Part shown: positions 42,925-51,716 of the stretch, one piece after another
Layout: each line of letters opens with the position of its first letter
How positions within the stretch are numbered: the first letter of the stretch is position 1
Assembly: GCA_025146135.1 (NCBI GenBank)
Contig: CP102255.1
Span: 1,240,001-1,304,000 of the forward strand
DNA from: Anaerotruncus colihominis
GTDB lineage: Bacteria > Bacillota > Clostridia > Oscillospirales > Ruminococcaceae
Direction of reading: 5' to 3'
DNA: 64,000 nucleotides
The notes under the pieces: model-generated
Database searches by the model: none
The model's input: the letters and a program-made list of their open reading frames with translations, nothing else
What the model was told of the DNA's origin: nothing
Program-made: the position numbers and the translations under genes

Positions 42925-43926
42925 TCATTTCAGGATATCAAGCAGCCCCAGGTCGAACCCATCAAACTGTTCGCGCTGCATCAGCTCAATCACATCGGCC
43001 AGATGCGGCAGGGACGGCTGCGCGCCCATCTGTGAAACGGTGATTGTCGCGGTATAGTTTGCAAAGTCGAGCGCCTGCCGCTGGTTCAGTCCGGCGCAAA
43101 CGGCTGTGCAAAATGCGCCGACAAACGAATCACCCGCGGCGGTTGGGTCCTTGACCTCCACCACATCGACACATGGGCTGAAGTCGATGCCGCTGTCTCC
43201 GGCCACGACCGCGCCGGCACTGCCGAGCGTAATAATGACGTTCTGAACGCCCTTGCCGCGCAGAGAGGCGATGACAGCGTCGAGATCATCGCGGTTGACG
43301 GACTTGCCCTCCTTGCGGATCGGAATGCCGGTAAGGTCCGCCGCCTCGTGCTCATTGGGCGATATGTATGTCAGGTGTGAAAGCAGTGCGGCTGAAAGCG
43401 GCGCGCTCGGCGCGGAATTAAGCATCACGGGGACGCCCTTTTCAAAGGCGTACTGTGCGACCAGCTCATTGATCTGCATCGGAATTTCAAGCTGGAGCAT
43501 CACCATATCGAATTCGGAGACGATGTCGCGTACAAACGCGACGTCGTCCGGAGTGATTGCCATATTGGCGCCTGAAACGACGATAATGCGGTTTTTGCTT
43601 TTCTGGCCCTCTGCGACCTCCAGCAGGATATTCCCGATTGCCGACGGATTGTCCGGGTCCTGAAGGATATGCTGCGTGTGGATGCCGGCCGCCTGCGCGG
43701 AAGCGATCAGCTCACGGCCAAAGCTGTCGCCGCCGACCTTGCCGACCATTGTGACGTCCGCGCCAAGCCGCGCTGCCTGCACGGCCTGGTTTGCGCCCTT
43801 TCCGCCCGGCGCTGTCCGAAAGCTTTTGCCAAGCACGGTTTCGCCGGAACCGGGAAATTTTTCGGTGGAAACAATCAGATCCATGACGAAACTGCCAACC
43901 ACCAGGATTTTTGGTTTCCTGTTCAT
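42925..43926 (-). CDS. rbsK: Ribokinase-family sugar kinase
   Basis: A 333-residue PfkB-family kinase close to ribokinase: VVGSFVMDLIVSTEKFPGSG, APGGKGANQAVQAARLGADV, and the catalytic DPTAAGDSFVGAFCTAV with Asp as base. A GGAGAT ribosome site precedes the ATG. It lies 40 bases after the LacI gene on the same strand. Ribose is the default substrate for the family; the unusual transporter next door leaves this open. Confidence 0.9.
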   Translation of the reverse strand: MNRKPKILVVGSFVMDLIVSTEKFPGSGETVLGKSFRTAPGGKGANQAVQAARLGADVTMVGKVGGDSFGRELIASAQAAGIHTQHILQDPDNPSAIGNILLEVAEGQKSKNRIIVVSGANMAITPDDVAFVRDIVSEFDMVMLQLEIPMQINELVAQYAFEKGVPVMLNSAPSAPLSAALLSHLTYISPNEHEAADLTGIPIRKEGKSVNRDDLDAVIASLRGKGVQNVIITLGSAGAVVAGDSGIDFSPCVDVVEVKDPTAAGDSFVGAFCTAVCAGLNQRQALDFANYTATITVSQMGAQPSLPHLADVIELMQREQFDGFDLGLLDILK

Positions 43927-43966
43927 ACAATATCTCCTTTATTATATCATGTTGGATGCCGTTTGC

Positions 43967-44989
43967 CTATAGGGTATCAGGACCGCGTGTGCCGCCGTGT
44001 GACTGGCGGACGGCAAGCGCAGAGGGAAGGACGGCGACCGCCGGGTCAGGCGTATTGCCCGCAAGCAACTCAATAAGCATGCGCGCGCCCAGCGCGCCCA
44101 TACCGCGCGCATCCTGGCGCACAGCCGTGATCGGCGGGGAGACGATCTGTGTCCAATCGTAATCGTCAAATCCGACGAGCGCGATTTGTTCAGGGATGCG
44201 GATCCCCTGTTCGTTGAGATATTGGACAACGCCCATCGTCAGAACGCTGTTTGCGGCAAATATAGCGTCGGCCCCGTACCGCACAAGGGAACGGGCCGCA
44301 TTGCGCGCGCTTTCCAGGCTGTAATCAAGCTCATAGGCGATCAGGCTGAAGTCGTGCGCAAGCCCCAGCGCCGCAAGCGCCTTTTGATAACCGCGGTAAC
44401 GGTCATACGCGGAGGAAAAATCGAGCGTGCCCCCGATATAGCCGATGCGCCGCCGGCCGCTTTGCGCCAAGAGTTCTATGGCACGCACAGCGGCCTGTTC
44501 GTTATCGGAACCGACAAAAGGCAGGCTGACGCCGTCAAGGCGGCGGTCGATCAGAACGACCGGGACATCAACGCCGGTCAGACATTCGGCGCGCCGTCGG
44601 CTGCCCGGGACAAACAGCACGCCGTCAATCCAGTTCTTTTGCAGGACGGGGATGCCGCCGAGAAGAAAATGCGGGTCATTTTCAGAATAAGTGGAAACGA
44701 TCAGATCGTAGCCCTGTTCCTGTAGCGTTTGCTTAACGCCGCCAAGCACATCGAAAAAAAAGCAATTGGTGGAGTTATTTGGCTCCGTGGAAGGGATGAT
44801 GAGCGCGATCATATTGGTGCGCTGCGTTTTAAGCGCCTGTGCGGCGCCGTTGGGGCGGTAGCCGGTTTTAGCGACTGCATCGCGGATGAGCGCCATACTC
44901 TTTTGCGAGACAGCGCGCGTCCCATTGAGCGCATGAGAAACGGTGGTGATCGACAGCCCGGTCATACGGGCGATTTCCTTCAGCCCCAT
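43967..44989 (-). CDS. LacI-family transcriptional regulator
   Basis: About 340 residues starting MGLKEIARMTGLSITTVSHA, with AAAGGAG upstream; the TTG/ATG codons further upstream are rejected. The N-terminal LacI HTH includes LNGTRAVSQKSMALIRDAVA and the hinge NGAAQALKTQRTN; a periplasmic-binding-protein-like effector domain follows. It heads the ribokinase operon and is divergent from the transporter operon. A perfect palindrome 42 bases upstream is its probable operator. Confidence 0.93.
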   Translation of the reverse strand: MGLKEIARMTGLSITTVSHALNGTRAVSQKSMALIRDAVAKTGYRPNGAAQALKTQRTNMIALIIPSTEPNNSTNCFFFDVLGGVKQTLQEQGYDLIVSTYSENDPHFLLGGIPVLQKNWIDGVLFVPGSRRRAECLTGVDVPVVLIDRRLDGVSLPFVGSDNEQAAVRAIELLAQSGRRRIGYIGGTLDFSSAYDRYRGYQKALAALGLAHDFSLIAYELDYSLESARNAARSLVRYGADAIFAANSVLTMGVVQYLNEQGIRIPEQIALVGFDDYDWTQIVSPPITAVRQDARGMGALGARMLIELLAGNTPDPAVAVLPSALAVRQSHGGTRGPDTL

Positions 44990-45030
44990 AAGAAGCTCCT
45001 TTATAGTAAGAGGCAGTTGCATGAAATTGA

Positions 45031-45056
45031 TAAAACGTTTGCGCGCAAACGTTTTA
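45031..45056. promoter_or_regulatory. LacI-type operator: perfect 26-bp palindrome
   Basis: Each half reads TAAAACGTTTGCG inward to a central CG, giving full two-fold symmetry over 26 bases. The AACGTTTGCGC-type core is classic for LacI-family operators. It lies between the lacI-like gene and the divergent transporter operon and should control the first and possibly both. Confidence 0.88.
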
Positions 45057-45190
45057 CATAAGATAAGAATACCACCGAAAAGCAGGAGAAGTCAAGCTTT
45101 ATACAATCGTGAAAGGTGACAAATATTTAATTGTTTTTTATACATTAACCCAAAAAAACCAATTATTAGTTAAAAATTTATGGAAAGGGC

Positions 45191-45218
45191 TTGCAAATTA
45201 AGAACATTATGTTAATAT
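45191..45218 (+). promoter_or_regulatory. Candidate promoter of the tctCBA operon
   Basis: TTGCAA at 45191-45196, 16 bases, TAATAT at 45213-45218. It lies about 115 bases before the first gene, in an AT-rich stretch downstream of the LacI operator. Confidence 0.5.
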
Positions 45219-45333
45219 ACCTGTAGTATAGGTGAACAGATTTCGGAAACGCAAAGTGATCAGCAGATTTAATTTTTCATCGCGATTAAAAAACGCCGAG
45301 CTGCTTCACCGCAAATAACAAGGAGGAAAAGAA

Positions 45334-46368
45334 ATGAAAAAGATTCTCGCTTCTATGCTGTCGGCTGCAATCGTTTCGGCCATGCTGCTTACAGGCTGCG
45401 GTTCATCCGGCAGCGCGCCGGCAGCCGACGCATCCGCCGCCGGCTCCACCCCCGCCGCGGACAATACCGGAGGCACGGCGACCGACTATCCGACCAAACA
45501 GATCAGTATGATTATCCAGGCATCCCCCGGCGGTCTGTCCGATACGAACGCGCGCGCCATCGCGCAGCTTGTTCAGGAGGATTTGGGCGTGCCTGTCGTA
45601 TGCACAAACAAACCAGGCGCCTCCGGCGCGGTTGCAATGTCCTTTTTGCAGGCGAGCAAACCGGACGGATATACCATCGGTTATGTCCCGGTTGAGCTGT
45701 CAATGGTCCAGGCGCTTGGTTATGCGACAGATGTCTATCCGGACGCGTTCGACCTGATTTCCGGATGCAACACGCAGCCTGCTGCGATTACCGTTCGCGC
45801 TGATTCCGGCTGGAACAGCATTGAGGACCTTGTCAATTATGCCAAGGAGAATCCCGGACAACTTCGTGTCGGAAACTCCGGCACAGGTTCCATCTGGCAG
45901 GTCGCCGGCGATTCTTTTGCAAACGCGGCGGGCATCGAGGTCAACCAGGTACCGTTTGACGGCGCCGCTCCGGCGGTCGCCGGCCTGATGGGCAAGCATA
46001 TCGATATGGTTTCCGTCTCTGAATTCGAGGTTTCCTCCGGCGTCGCCAGCGGAGAGCTGAAAATTCTGGCTGTCTGTTCCGAGGAGCGCAGCAAATTCAA
46101 TCCCGATGTCCCGACGCTCAAAGAGCTTGGATACGACGTGAATGTCAGCGCATGGGGCGGCTTCGCGCTTCCGAAGGACACCCCGGACGATGTCAAGGAG
46201 ATCCTGTACGCTTCGTTTGAAAAGGCCGTCGGATCCGATAGCTATGCCGAGCTGTGCGCAAAGAATCAGTATTCTCCGATGCCCCTGAAGCATGATGAAT
46301 TTGCGGCGTTCGCCAATGAGCAGTATGAGTTCTACAAGAGCTATTTTGAGCAGAATTCCGTGACCTGA
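45334..46368 (+). CDS. tctC: Tripartite tricarboxylate transporter binding lipoprotein
   Basis: A 344-residue exported lipoprotein. The signal peptide ends in MLLTGCGSS (lipobox LTGC) and a Ala/Ser-rich linker follows. Family motifs include YPTKQISMIIQASPGGLSDT, VVCTNKPGASGAVAMSFL and PGQLRVGNSGTGSIW. TctC-type proteins capture a carboxylate for the TctAB membrane pair. The ribosome site is AAGGAGG. The real ligand is not citrate by necessity; neighbours suggest a sugar-derived acid. Confidence 0.92.
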   Translation: MKKILASMLSAAIVSAMLLTGCGSSGSAPAADASAAGSTPAADNTGGTATDYPTKQISMIIQASPGGLSDTNARAIAQLVQEDLGVPVVCTNKPGASGAVAMSFLQASKPDGYTIGYVPVELSMVQALGYATDVYPDAFDLISGCNTQPAAITVRADSGWNSIEDLVNYAKENPGQLRVGNSGTGSIWQVAGDSFANAAGIEVNQVPFDGAAPAVAGLMGKHIDMVSVSEFEVSSGVASGELKILAVCSEERSKFNPDVPTLKELGYDVNVSAWGGFALPKDTPDDVKEILYASFEKAVGSDSYAELCAKNQYSPMPLKHDEFAAFANEQYEFYKSYFEQNSVT

Positions 46369-46390
46369 TCCGGTTGCCAGGCGTATTTTC

Positions 46391-46427
46391 GGAAACGGGC
46401 CGGCCGTGTGTCGGCCGGCCCGTTTCC
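46391..46427 (+). terminator. Strong hairpin between tctC and tctB
   Basis: GGAAACGGGCCGGCCG pairs perfectly with its complement (16 bp) around a 5-base loop, followed by ATTTTC. It probably causes partial termination or protects the tctC mRNA, giving more binding protein than membrane subunits. Confidence 0.7.
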
Positions 46428-46467
46428 ATTTTCAGCAGCTCCTAATATTGATAGAAGGTGATGTTGC

Positions 46468-46935
46468 TTGGATAAAAAGAAATCCGCATTCAATGCCGAT
46501 GTCGTCATTGGGGTATTCGGTATCCTTCTGAGTGTCTGGTGGATTGTCATGGCGCTCGGTTTCCCAGGATCCACAGCCAAGGACGGCACGCCGGGACCGG
46601 CAGTTTTCCCAATCGGTACAGCGGCGTTTTTAATTGTTCTGTCTGTGCTGATGATTCTGGCCGGGCTGAAAAATAAGACGACTTATTTTAATTTCCGCCA
46701 GATGGACCGCGACAACAAGATTGCTCTGGCGCTTTCGGTTGTATGCTTCATTCTGTTTCTCATTCTCTGGAATTATGTCCACTACATTGCGGCCAGCTTT
46801 GTAATGTCCTTTGGACTTGGCGTCCTTTATCGGATGAAGCCGGTCAAGGCTGCCCTGCTTGGCGCGGTTTTCGGCGCGGGCACCTATTTTTTCTTTACAA
46901 AGGTGCTCATGGTCATGCTTGACATCGCACGATAA
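46468..46935 (+). CDS. tctB: Tripartite tricarboxylate transporter small membrane subunit
   Basis: A 155-residue membrane protein with about four transmembrane segments (ADVVIGVFGILLSVWWIVMA; AAFLIVLSVLMILAGL; IALALSVVCFILFLILW; AALLGAVFGAGTYFFFTKVL). Translation starts with TTG after GAAGGTG; no ATG fits. The order C-B-A and the sizes match the TTT family. Confidence 0.88.
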   Translation: MDKKKSAFNADVVIGVFGILLSVWWIVMALGFPGSTAKDGTPGPAVFPIGTAAFLIVLSVLMILAGLKNKTTYFNFRQMDRDNKIALALSVVCFILFLILWNYVHYIAASFVMSFGLGVLYRMKPVKAALLGAVFGAGTYFFFTKVLMVMLDIAR

Positions 46936-46953
46936 CAAAAGGGGGCTGCACAT

Positions 46954-48459
46954 ATGGAATTGCTTTGGTCGACGCTCGTCGGCATTTTTACGACAGATGT
47001 TTTCTTTTATTGCCTGCTCGGCGTTGTGGCCGGTATGGTCATCGGTACGCTGCCCGGCCTTTCCGCCACGATGGGTATTGCGATCCTGACGCCGCTGACC
47101 TTCTGGCTGGAGCCTGCGCAGGGCATGGCTGTCCTGCTTGGCGTTTATAATTCGGCCATATGGGCAGGCGGTATTTCCGCGATCCTGATCAATACGCCGG
47201 GAACGCCGGCGTCCATCGCGCAGACCTTTGACGGGTATGCGCTTGTCAAAGAGGGGAAAATTGCCAAGGCGCTCAATATCAACACAATCTTTTCGTGTTT
47301 CGGCGGACTTGTCGGTACGATCGTCCTGATTGTCGCGTCGTTTCCGGTTGCGCGCTTTGCGCTCAGCTTCGGCCCTCCGGAGATGTTCGCGCTGTCCTTT
47401 TTCGGCCTGTCCATGATGATCGGCGTTTCGGGTGGAAACATCCTGAAAGGACTGTTCGCCGGAATCGCCGGCTTCATGATCTCCACCATCGGTCTTGACC
47501 CGATGTTCTCCGTCCCGCGCTTTACGTTTGGAAATGTCAATCTGCTTTCCGGCGTCCAGTTCGTCGTTGTGCTGGTGGGAATGTTTGGCGTCGGCGAGGT
47601 GCTGTATCAGGTAAGCAACCGTGTCAAAGGTGAACAGACGCGCAAGGCTGAGATCAAGCGCGTGAAGGGCGACAGCCTTCTGACAAAAAAGGAATGGAAG
47701 GACTGTGCAGTTCCCACGGTGATTTCCGCTCTGATCAGCGCCGTGATCGGCGCAATTCCCGGAACAGGCGGCGATATTGCATCCATTATCTGCTGGCAGC
47801 AGGCAAAGAACATGTCCAAGGACCCGGACAGCTATGGCAAGGGAAATATTACCGGGCTTTGCGTCACCTCCTGTGCGAATAATGCGGTGATCGGCGGCGC
47901 GATGACCACAATGATGACGCTCGGCATTCCGGGCGACGGCGTAACGGCGGTGCTTATTGGATCGCTGATGATGTACGGCATGCAGCCTGGACCGCAGATG
48001 TTCGTTGAACACGCCGATTTCGTGTACAACGTCATGGCGCTGATGGTCGTCGGCTACATCATGATTATGATTCTTGGTCTTGCTTCTTCAAAGCTGGCGA
48101 CGCTGATTCTCAAGGTAAAGCAGGAAGTGATCTGGGTGATCGTCGTCGGCTTCTGCGTCCTTGGCTCCTATGCGGTCAACAATTCGATGTTCGACGTTAT
48201 CGTTATGTTCTTTGCGGGCATCATCGGCTTTATCTGCAAAAAAGCGGATATCCCGCTTGGACCCTTCATTCTGGCGTTGCTGCTCGGCCCGATTGCCGAG
48301 TCGAATTTCCGCCGCAGCATGGCGCTGTCCATGGGCGACGCGTCAATTTTCTTCACGCGTCCGATCACAGTTGTCCTGCTGCTGCTCACAGCCGCTTCGC
48401 TGATCGTTCCGGTTGTCCGCGAGGGTATGAAACGCAAAAAAAGCCAGGTCCCCGCTTGA
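46954..48459 (+). CDS. tctA: Tripartite tricarboxylate transporter large membrane subunit
   Basis: A 501-residue polytopic protein with the TctA signature GTLPGLSATMGIAILTPLTF and INTPGTPASIAQTFDGYALV, a second repeat GAIPGTGGDIASIICWQQAK, and about 11-12 membrane segments. It uses an ion gradient to import the ligand delivered by the TctC-type protein. It begins 18 bases after tctB. Confidence 0.93.
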   Translation: MELLWSTLVGIFTTDVFFYCLLGVVAGMVIGTLPGLSATMGIAILTPLTFWLEPAQGMAVLLGVYNSAIWAGGISAILINTPGTPASIAQTFDGYALVKEGKIAKALNINTIFSCFGGLVGTIVLIVASFPVARFALSFGPPEMFALSFFGLSMMIGVSGGNILKGLFAGIAGFMISTIGLDPMFSVPRFTFGNVNLLSGVQFVVVLVGMFGVGEVLYQVSNRVKGEQTRKAEIKRVKGDSLLTKKEWKDCAVPTVISALISAVIGAIPGTGGDIASIICWQQAKNMSKDPDSYGKGNITGLCVTSCANNAVIGGAMTTMMTLGIPGDGVTAVLIGSLMMYGMQPGPQMFVEHADFVYNVMALMVVGYIMIMILGLASSKLATLILKVKQEVIWVIVVGFCVLGSYAVNNSMFDVIVMFFAGIIGFICKKADIPLGPFILALLLGPIAESNFRRSMALSMGDASIFFTRPITVVLLLLTAASLIVPVVREGMKRKKSQVPA

Positions 48460-48528
48460 CGCTGGATGATGGTTTCATTTAAAATGGATGTATGGATAAG
48501 CGTTGAAACGTCTTAATAGGGGAGGACG

Positions 48529-49257
48529 ATGGTGGTGAGGACGCTGCAAAACATCGATTATGAAGTGAAACGCGAAAATTTATATGAAACAGTTGCGGAA
48601 AAGCTGGAGGACAGCATTCTCAGCGGCAACACGCAGGTGGGCGAGCGCCTGCCGTCCGAGCAGGCGCTCGCGGAAAGCTTTGGGGTCAGCCGCAATGTGA
48701 TGCGTGAATCGTTAAAGCTGCTCAAGGAACGCGGATTGATCGATTCGCGCATGGGCGGCGGTTCATACATTACAAAGCCGGAATCGAGCGACCTTGTGAA
48801 TGTTGTCAACCGGATTATTCTGATGGACAACATTGATTATGAACAGGTCTTTCAAATGCGCGGCATTTTGGAGAGCGCCGCGTGTTCGCTTGCGGCTGTA
48901 AAATGTACGCAGCAGCAGGTCGCACGTCTGGAGATGATGAACCGTCAACTGCGGGAGGCCGCTGGCAATCAGGAAAAAAGCATGGGAATCGATGTGGATT
49001 TTCATGTGGAAATCGCCCGGCTGTCGGGAAATCCGCTGCTGGAAATGTTCGTGGAGGTTATGGCGCATCCGCTCCGCCGGGGAATCGCCGCCGGCTACAA
49101 TATCGATGATGGGAACCGGGACGCATTTATGCGTCATAACAACATCATACAGGCGCTCAGCGAGCATGATCCGCATAAAGCGCATGCCGCTGCAATGGAC
49201 CATATCAGCCATTCGCTGGATAACATCCGGGAACGGGAAAGGATGAGGATGCAGTGA
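48529..49257 (+). CDS. GntR-family (FadR/FCD) regulator
   Basis: A 242-residue regulator. The GntR winged helix (residues 18-85: LEDSILSGNTQVGERLPSEQ, ALAESFGVSRNVMRESLKLL) is followed by an all-helical FCD ligand domain with metal-binding His residues (VDFHVEIARLSGN; RHNNIIQALSEHDPHKAHAA). FCD regulators usually bind organic acids. GTG codons at 48532 or 48535 have better spacing from GGGGAGG and may be the true start. It overlaps the YhcH-like gene by 4 bases. Confidence 0.9.
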   Translation: MVVRTLQNIDYEVKRENLYETVAEKLEDSILSGNTQVGERLPSEQALAESFGVSRNVMRESLKLLKERGLIDSRMGGGSYITKPESSDLVNVVNRIILMDNIDYEQVFQMRGILESAACSLAAVKCTQQQVARLEMMNRQLREAAGNQEKSMGIDVDFHVEIARLSGNPLLEMFVEVMAHPLRRGIAAGYNIDDGNRDAFMRHNNIIQALSEHDPHKAHAAAMDHISHSLDNIRERERMRMQ

Positions 49258-49697
49258 TCTTTGATTCGATTGCAAACCTGGAGAAATACCGGGAGAAAAT
49301 TGCCTGTGTCGATGGTATTTTAGCTTTTGTTGACAGGGCTGATCAGTTGAAAACCGGCCGGTATGACTTTGACGGAGGCTTTGTGCTGGTTCAGGAGGGG
49401 GTGACGCGTCCGCCTGAACAGGCGCAGTTTGAAGCGCACGATATTTACGCCGATTTACAGCTTCTTTGCAGAGGCGGCGAGCGTATGGAGTGGGCTGACC
49501 GCGCCGTGCTTTCGGAGTCCGTGCCATATGATGCGGACAAGGATATCGCTTTTTTTCACGGCTCCGGCGTCGCGTTCGATCTCAGACCGGGCATGTTTTA
49601 TGCGGTTTTTCCGCACGATGCGCATAAACCCGGCTGCCATGTGGGCGGCGAGCGCCCTGTGACTTACCGCAAGCTTGTATTCAAGTTTAAAGTTTAA
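49254..49697 (+). CDS. YhcH/YjgK/YiaL-family protein
   Basis: A 147-residue cupin-like protein of the YhcH/YiaL (DUF386) family: FALVQEGVTRPPEQAQFEAH-like HDIYADLQLLCRGGERM, then FHGSGVAFDLRPGMFYAVFP and HDAHKPGCH carry the metal-type His and acid residues. Members act in sialic acid or 2,3-diketogulonate and alginate metabolism, often as anomerases or isomerases. The start is GTG overlapping the GntR stop. It sits before a NanA/DapA-type aldolase, consistent with sugar-acid breakdown. Confidence 0.87.
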   Translation: MIFDSIANLEKYREKIACVDGILAFVDRADQLKTGRYDFDGGFVLVQEGVTRPPEQAQFEAHDIYADLQLLCRGGERMEWADRAVLSESVPYDADKDIAFFHGSGVAFDLRPGMFYAVFPHDAHKPGCHVGGERPVTYRKLVFKFKV

Positions 49698-49775
49698 CAG
49701 GACGGCGGGACATCCGCCATATATCCGGTCCGTTGTCAAAGGGTCCGGAAAAAGATTGGGAGGCAATCAGTCATC

Positions 49776-50669
49776 ATGAAAAAGTTATTTGGCGTTACCA
49801 CAGCTATGACCACGCTGTTTACTGCGGACGGCGCGCCGGATGTGCAGGCGATGCGCGAGCTGACGGACTTCTTGATTGAAAAAGGTGTGAACTGCCTGTA
49901 TCCGCTTGGTACGACGGGCGAAATGCTTCGCATGACGGTTGAGGAGCGCAAGCTTGTGGCCAAAACGGTCGTCGAGCAGGCCGCTGGACGCTGCACAGTA
50001 TTCATTCATGTTGGAGCGATGCGTCAGGAGGACGCGATTGAACTGGCCAAACATGCATACGAAATCGGTGCGGACGGAATCGGCGTTGTTTCCCCGCAGT
50101 TCTTTGGAGCGAACGACCGTGAAATCGAGGAATTTTACGTTGCTGTTGCGGGGAGCGTTCCGCAGGATTATCCGGTCTATCTTTACAATATTCCGCAGTG
50201 CGCGGCCAACGATATAAAAACATGTGTGGCGCAGAATGTTGCAAACCGCTGCAAGAATGTAATCGGCATCAAATACAGCTATCCCGATTTTATCCGTACA
50301 TATGAGTATCTCGAAATCAACGGCGGCGGTTTCTCCGTCATGCAGGGTCAGGACAAGATGTTTTTCCCGGCGCTGATGATGGGCTGCGACGGTACGGTTT
50401 CCGGCATCTCCGGCGTGTATCCCGAGCCGTTTGTCGCGGTCTATAAAGCGTACTGCGACGGCGATTACAAGCGCGCCAACGAGCTTCAGCATGTCTGCAT
50501 CAAGTATTGCAGCGCGCTGCGCGGCGGCAGCAATATGGCGTATTTCAAAGAGGCGCTCAAAATGCGCGGCTTGAAATCCGGCCACATGAAGGCGCCGCAG
50601 CTTGATCTGACGCCCGCCGAGATTGAGGAGTTGAAACACGATCTCGACGCGATCCCGGAAAAATATTGA
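49776..50669 (+). CDS. DapA/NanA-family aldolase
   Basis: A 297-residue TIM-barrel class I aldolase. Key residues: GTTGEMLRMT loop, Tyr in YPVYLYNIP and Schiff-base Lys in VIGIKYSYPD. The family includes dihydrodipicolinate synthase, N-acetylneuraminate lyase and 2-keto-3-deoxy-sugar-acid aldolases. Operon context (TTT transporter, FCD regulator, YhcH-like protein) argues for a catabolic aldolase splitting a 2-keto sugar acid rather than lysine biosynthesis. Confidence 0.9.
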   Translation: MKKLFGVTTAMTTLFTADGAPDVQAMRELTDFLIEKGVNCLYPLGTTGEMLRMTVEERKLVAKTVVEQAAGRCTVFIHVGAMRQEDAIELAKHAYEIGADGIGVVSPQFFGANDREIEEFYVAVAGSVPQDYPVYLYNIPQCAANDIKTCVAQNVANRCKNVIGIKYSYPDFIRTYEYLEINGGGFSVMQGQDKMFFPALMMGCDGTVSGISGVYPEPFVAVYKAYCDGDYKRANELQHVCIKYCSALRGGSNMAYFKEALKMRGLKSGHMKAPQLDLTPAEIEELKHDLDAIPEKY

Positions 50670-50689
50670 TTCATTCATTGCTCAATTGA

Positions 50690-50720
50690 AAAGCGGTGCA
50701 GTCGAGGGCTGCACCGCTTT
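50690..50720. terminator. Terminator of the transporter-aldolase operon
   Basis: AAAGCGGTGCAG and CTGCACCGCTTT form a 12-bp stem with a 7-base loop, followed by CGTTTTG on plus. Confidence 0.85.
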
Positions 50721-50948
50721 CGTTTTGATTCAAGCCATGGTATAATAACCGCAGAGCGGTTATTATACCGTCTTATGCCCAACGGCTCGCCGCTTGCGCG
50801 GCAACCGCCTTTTTATGAAGAATTATACGATGCCAGTCAGAAGGGAATCGTCCCGCCCGGATGGGGGCGGTTTATGAGGGATTATATTTTGATGAAATCG
50901 CGGCTGGAGATGGGCATCAAGCCGGCGCTTGGAATGAGGTGTTATTTG

Positions 50949-51704
50949 TTGGACTGCGACGCTCTTTTAGACATCGTCTGCGATATCGGCTGCGAGCTGC
51001 TCGAAAGCGGCGCGGAAACGTACCGTGTGGAGGAATCGGTTTCCCGGATTGTGCGCGCCTTTGCCGGCATGGAGGCGAGTGTATTTGCCGTGCCGACATG
51101 CGTTATTGTTTCCATCACACGAACAGGCGGCGGGAGTGAAACGAAGACGAGGCGTATCTATGCGCGGGGAACGAATCTCGACCGTGTTGAGCGGCTCAAT
51201 GACCTTTGCCGCCGTATTTGCAGAGGAGAACTTGAGATTGGGCAGGCGCGCAGTGCGCTTGAGGAGATTCGTAATCAGGACGCGGCCACACCGCGCCGCC
51301 GCATGGCGGGTTTTATCCTGATCGCATTTGGGTTCACGCTGTTTTTCGGCGGGGGGCTGTCGGACTCGCTGTGCGCGGCTGTGATCGGCGTGGCGGCGTT
51401 TTTTGTCTGTCTTGTTATGCAGAGGTTGGAAGCGAACGCTGTGTTTATCAATATTGTGGCGGGCGGCGTAATCATGCTGCTGGCGGTTGGCGCGGTATCG
51501 GCGGGTTTGGCGCAAAATGTCGATAAAATTGTGATCGGTACATTGATGAACCTTGTCCCGGGCGTTGCGCTGACCAATGCGATGCGCGACATTATGGCGG
51601 GCGATTATCTCGCCGGTCAGACACGTATGACAGAGGCGCTGCTTGTGGCGACTGCGATTGCACTCGGCGCGGGCGCGGCGCTGATGCTGACACGTTTGCT
51701 TTGA
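50949..51704 (+). CDS. ThrE-family exporter, larger subunit (DUF1212)
   Basis: About 251 residues. The family normally starts close to this TTG, just before DCDALLDIVCDIGCELLESG and AETYRVEESV; GAGGTG lies seven bases upstream. An open frame extends 174 bases further but has no support. The N-terminal cytoplasmic part is followed by five membrane segments. Together with the next gene it should form a split threonine/serine exporter, or an exporter of a related small molecule. Confidence 0.82.
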   Translation: MDCDALLDIVCDIGCELLESGAETYRVEESVSRIVRAFAGMEASVFAVPTCVIVSITRTGGGSETKTRRIYARGTNLDRVERLNDLCRRICRGELEIGQARSALEEIRNQDAATPRRRMAGFILIAFGFTLFFGGGLSDSLCAAVIGVAAFFVCLVMQRLEANAVFINIVAGGVIMLLAVGAVSAGLAQNVDKIVIGTLMNLVPGVALTNAMRDIMAGDYLAGQTRMTEALLVATAIALGAGAALMLTRLL

Positions 51705-51716
51705 GGAGGATGCTTG

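Noticed and set aside
46630..48012. 460-codon open frame on minus across tctB and tctA
   Set aside because: Antisense shadow of two clear transporter genes; His/Arg-rich composition typical of a shadow frame.
49776..50669. Aldolase as the lysine-biosynthesis DapA
   Set aside because: It is embedded in a catabolic operon with a transporter and FCD regulator; biosynthetic role is possible but less likely.
49785..50678. 297-codon open frame on minus across the aldolase gene
   Set aside because: Antisense to a DapA-family gene with all catalytic residues.
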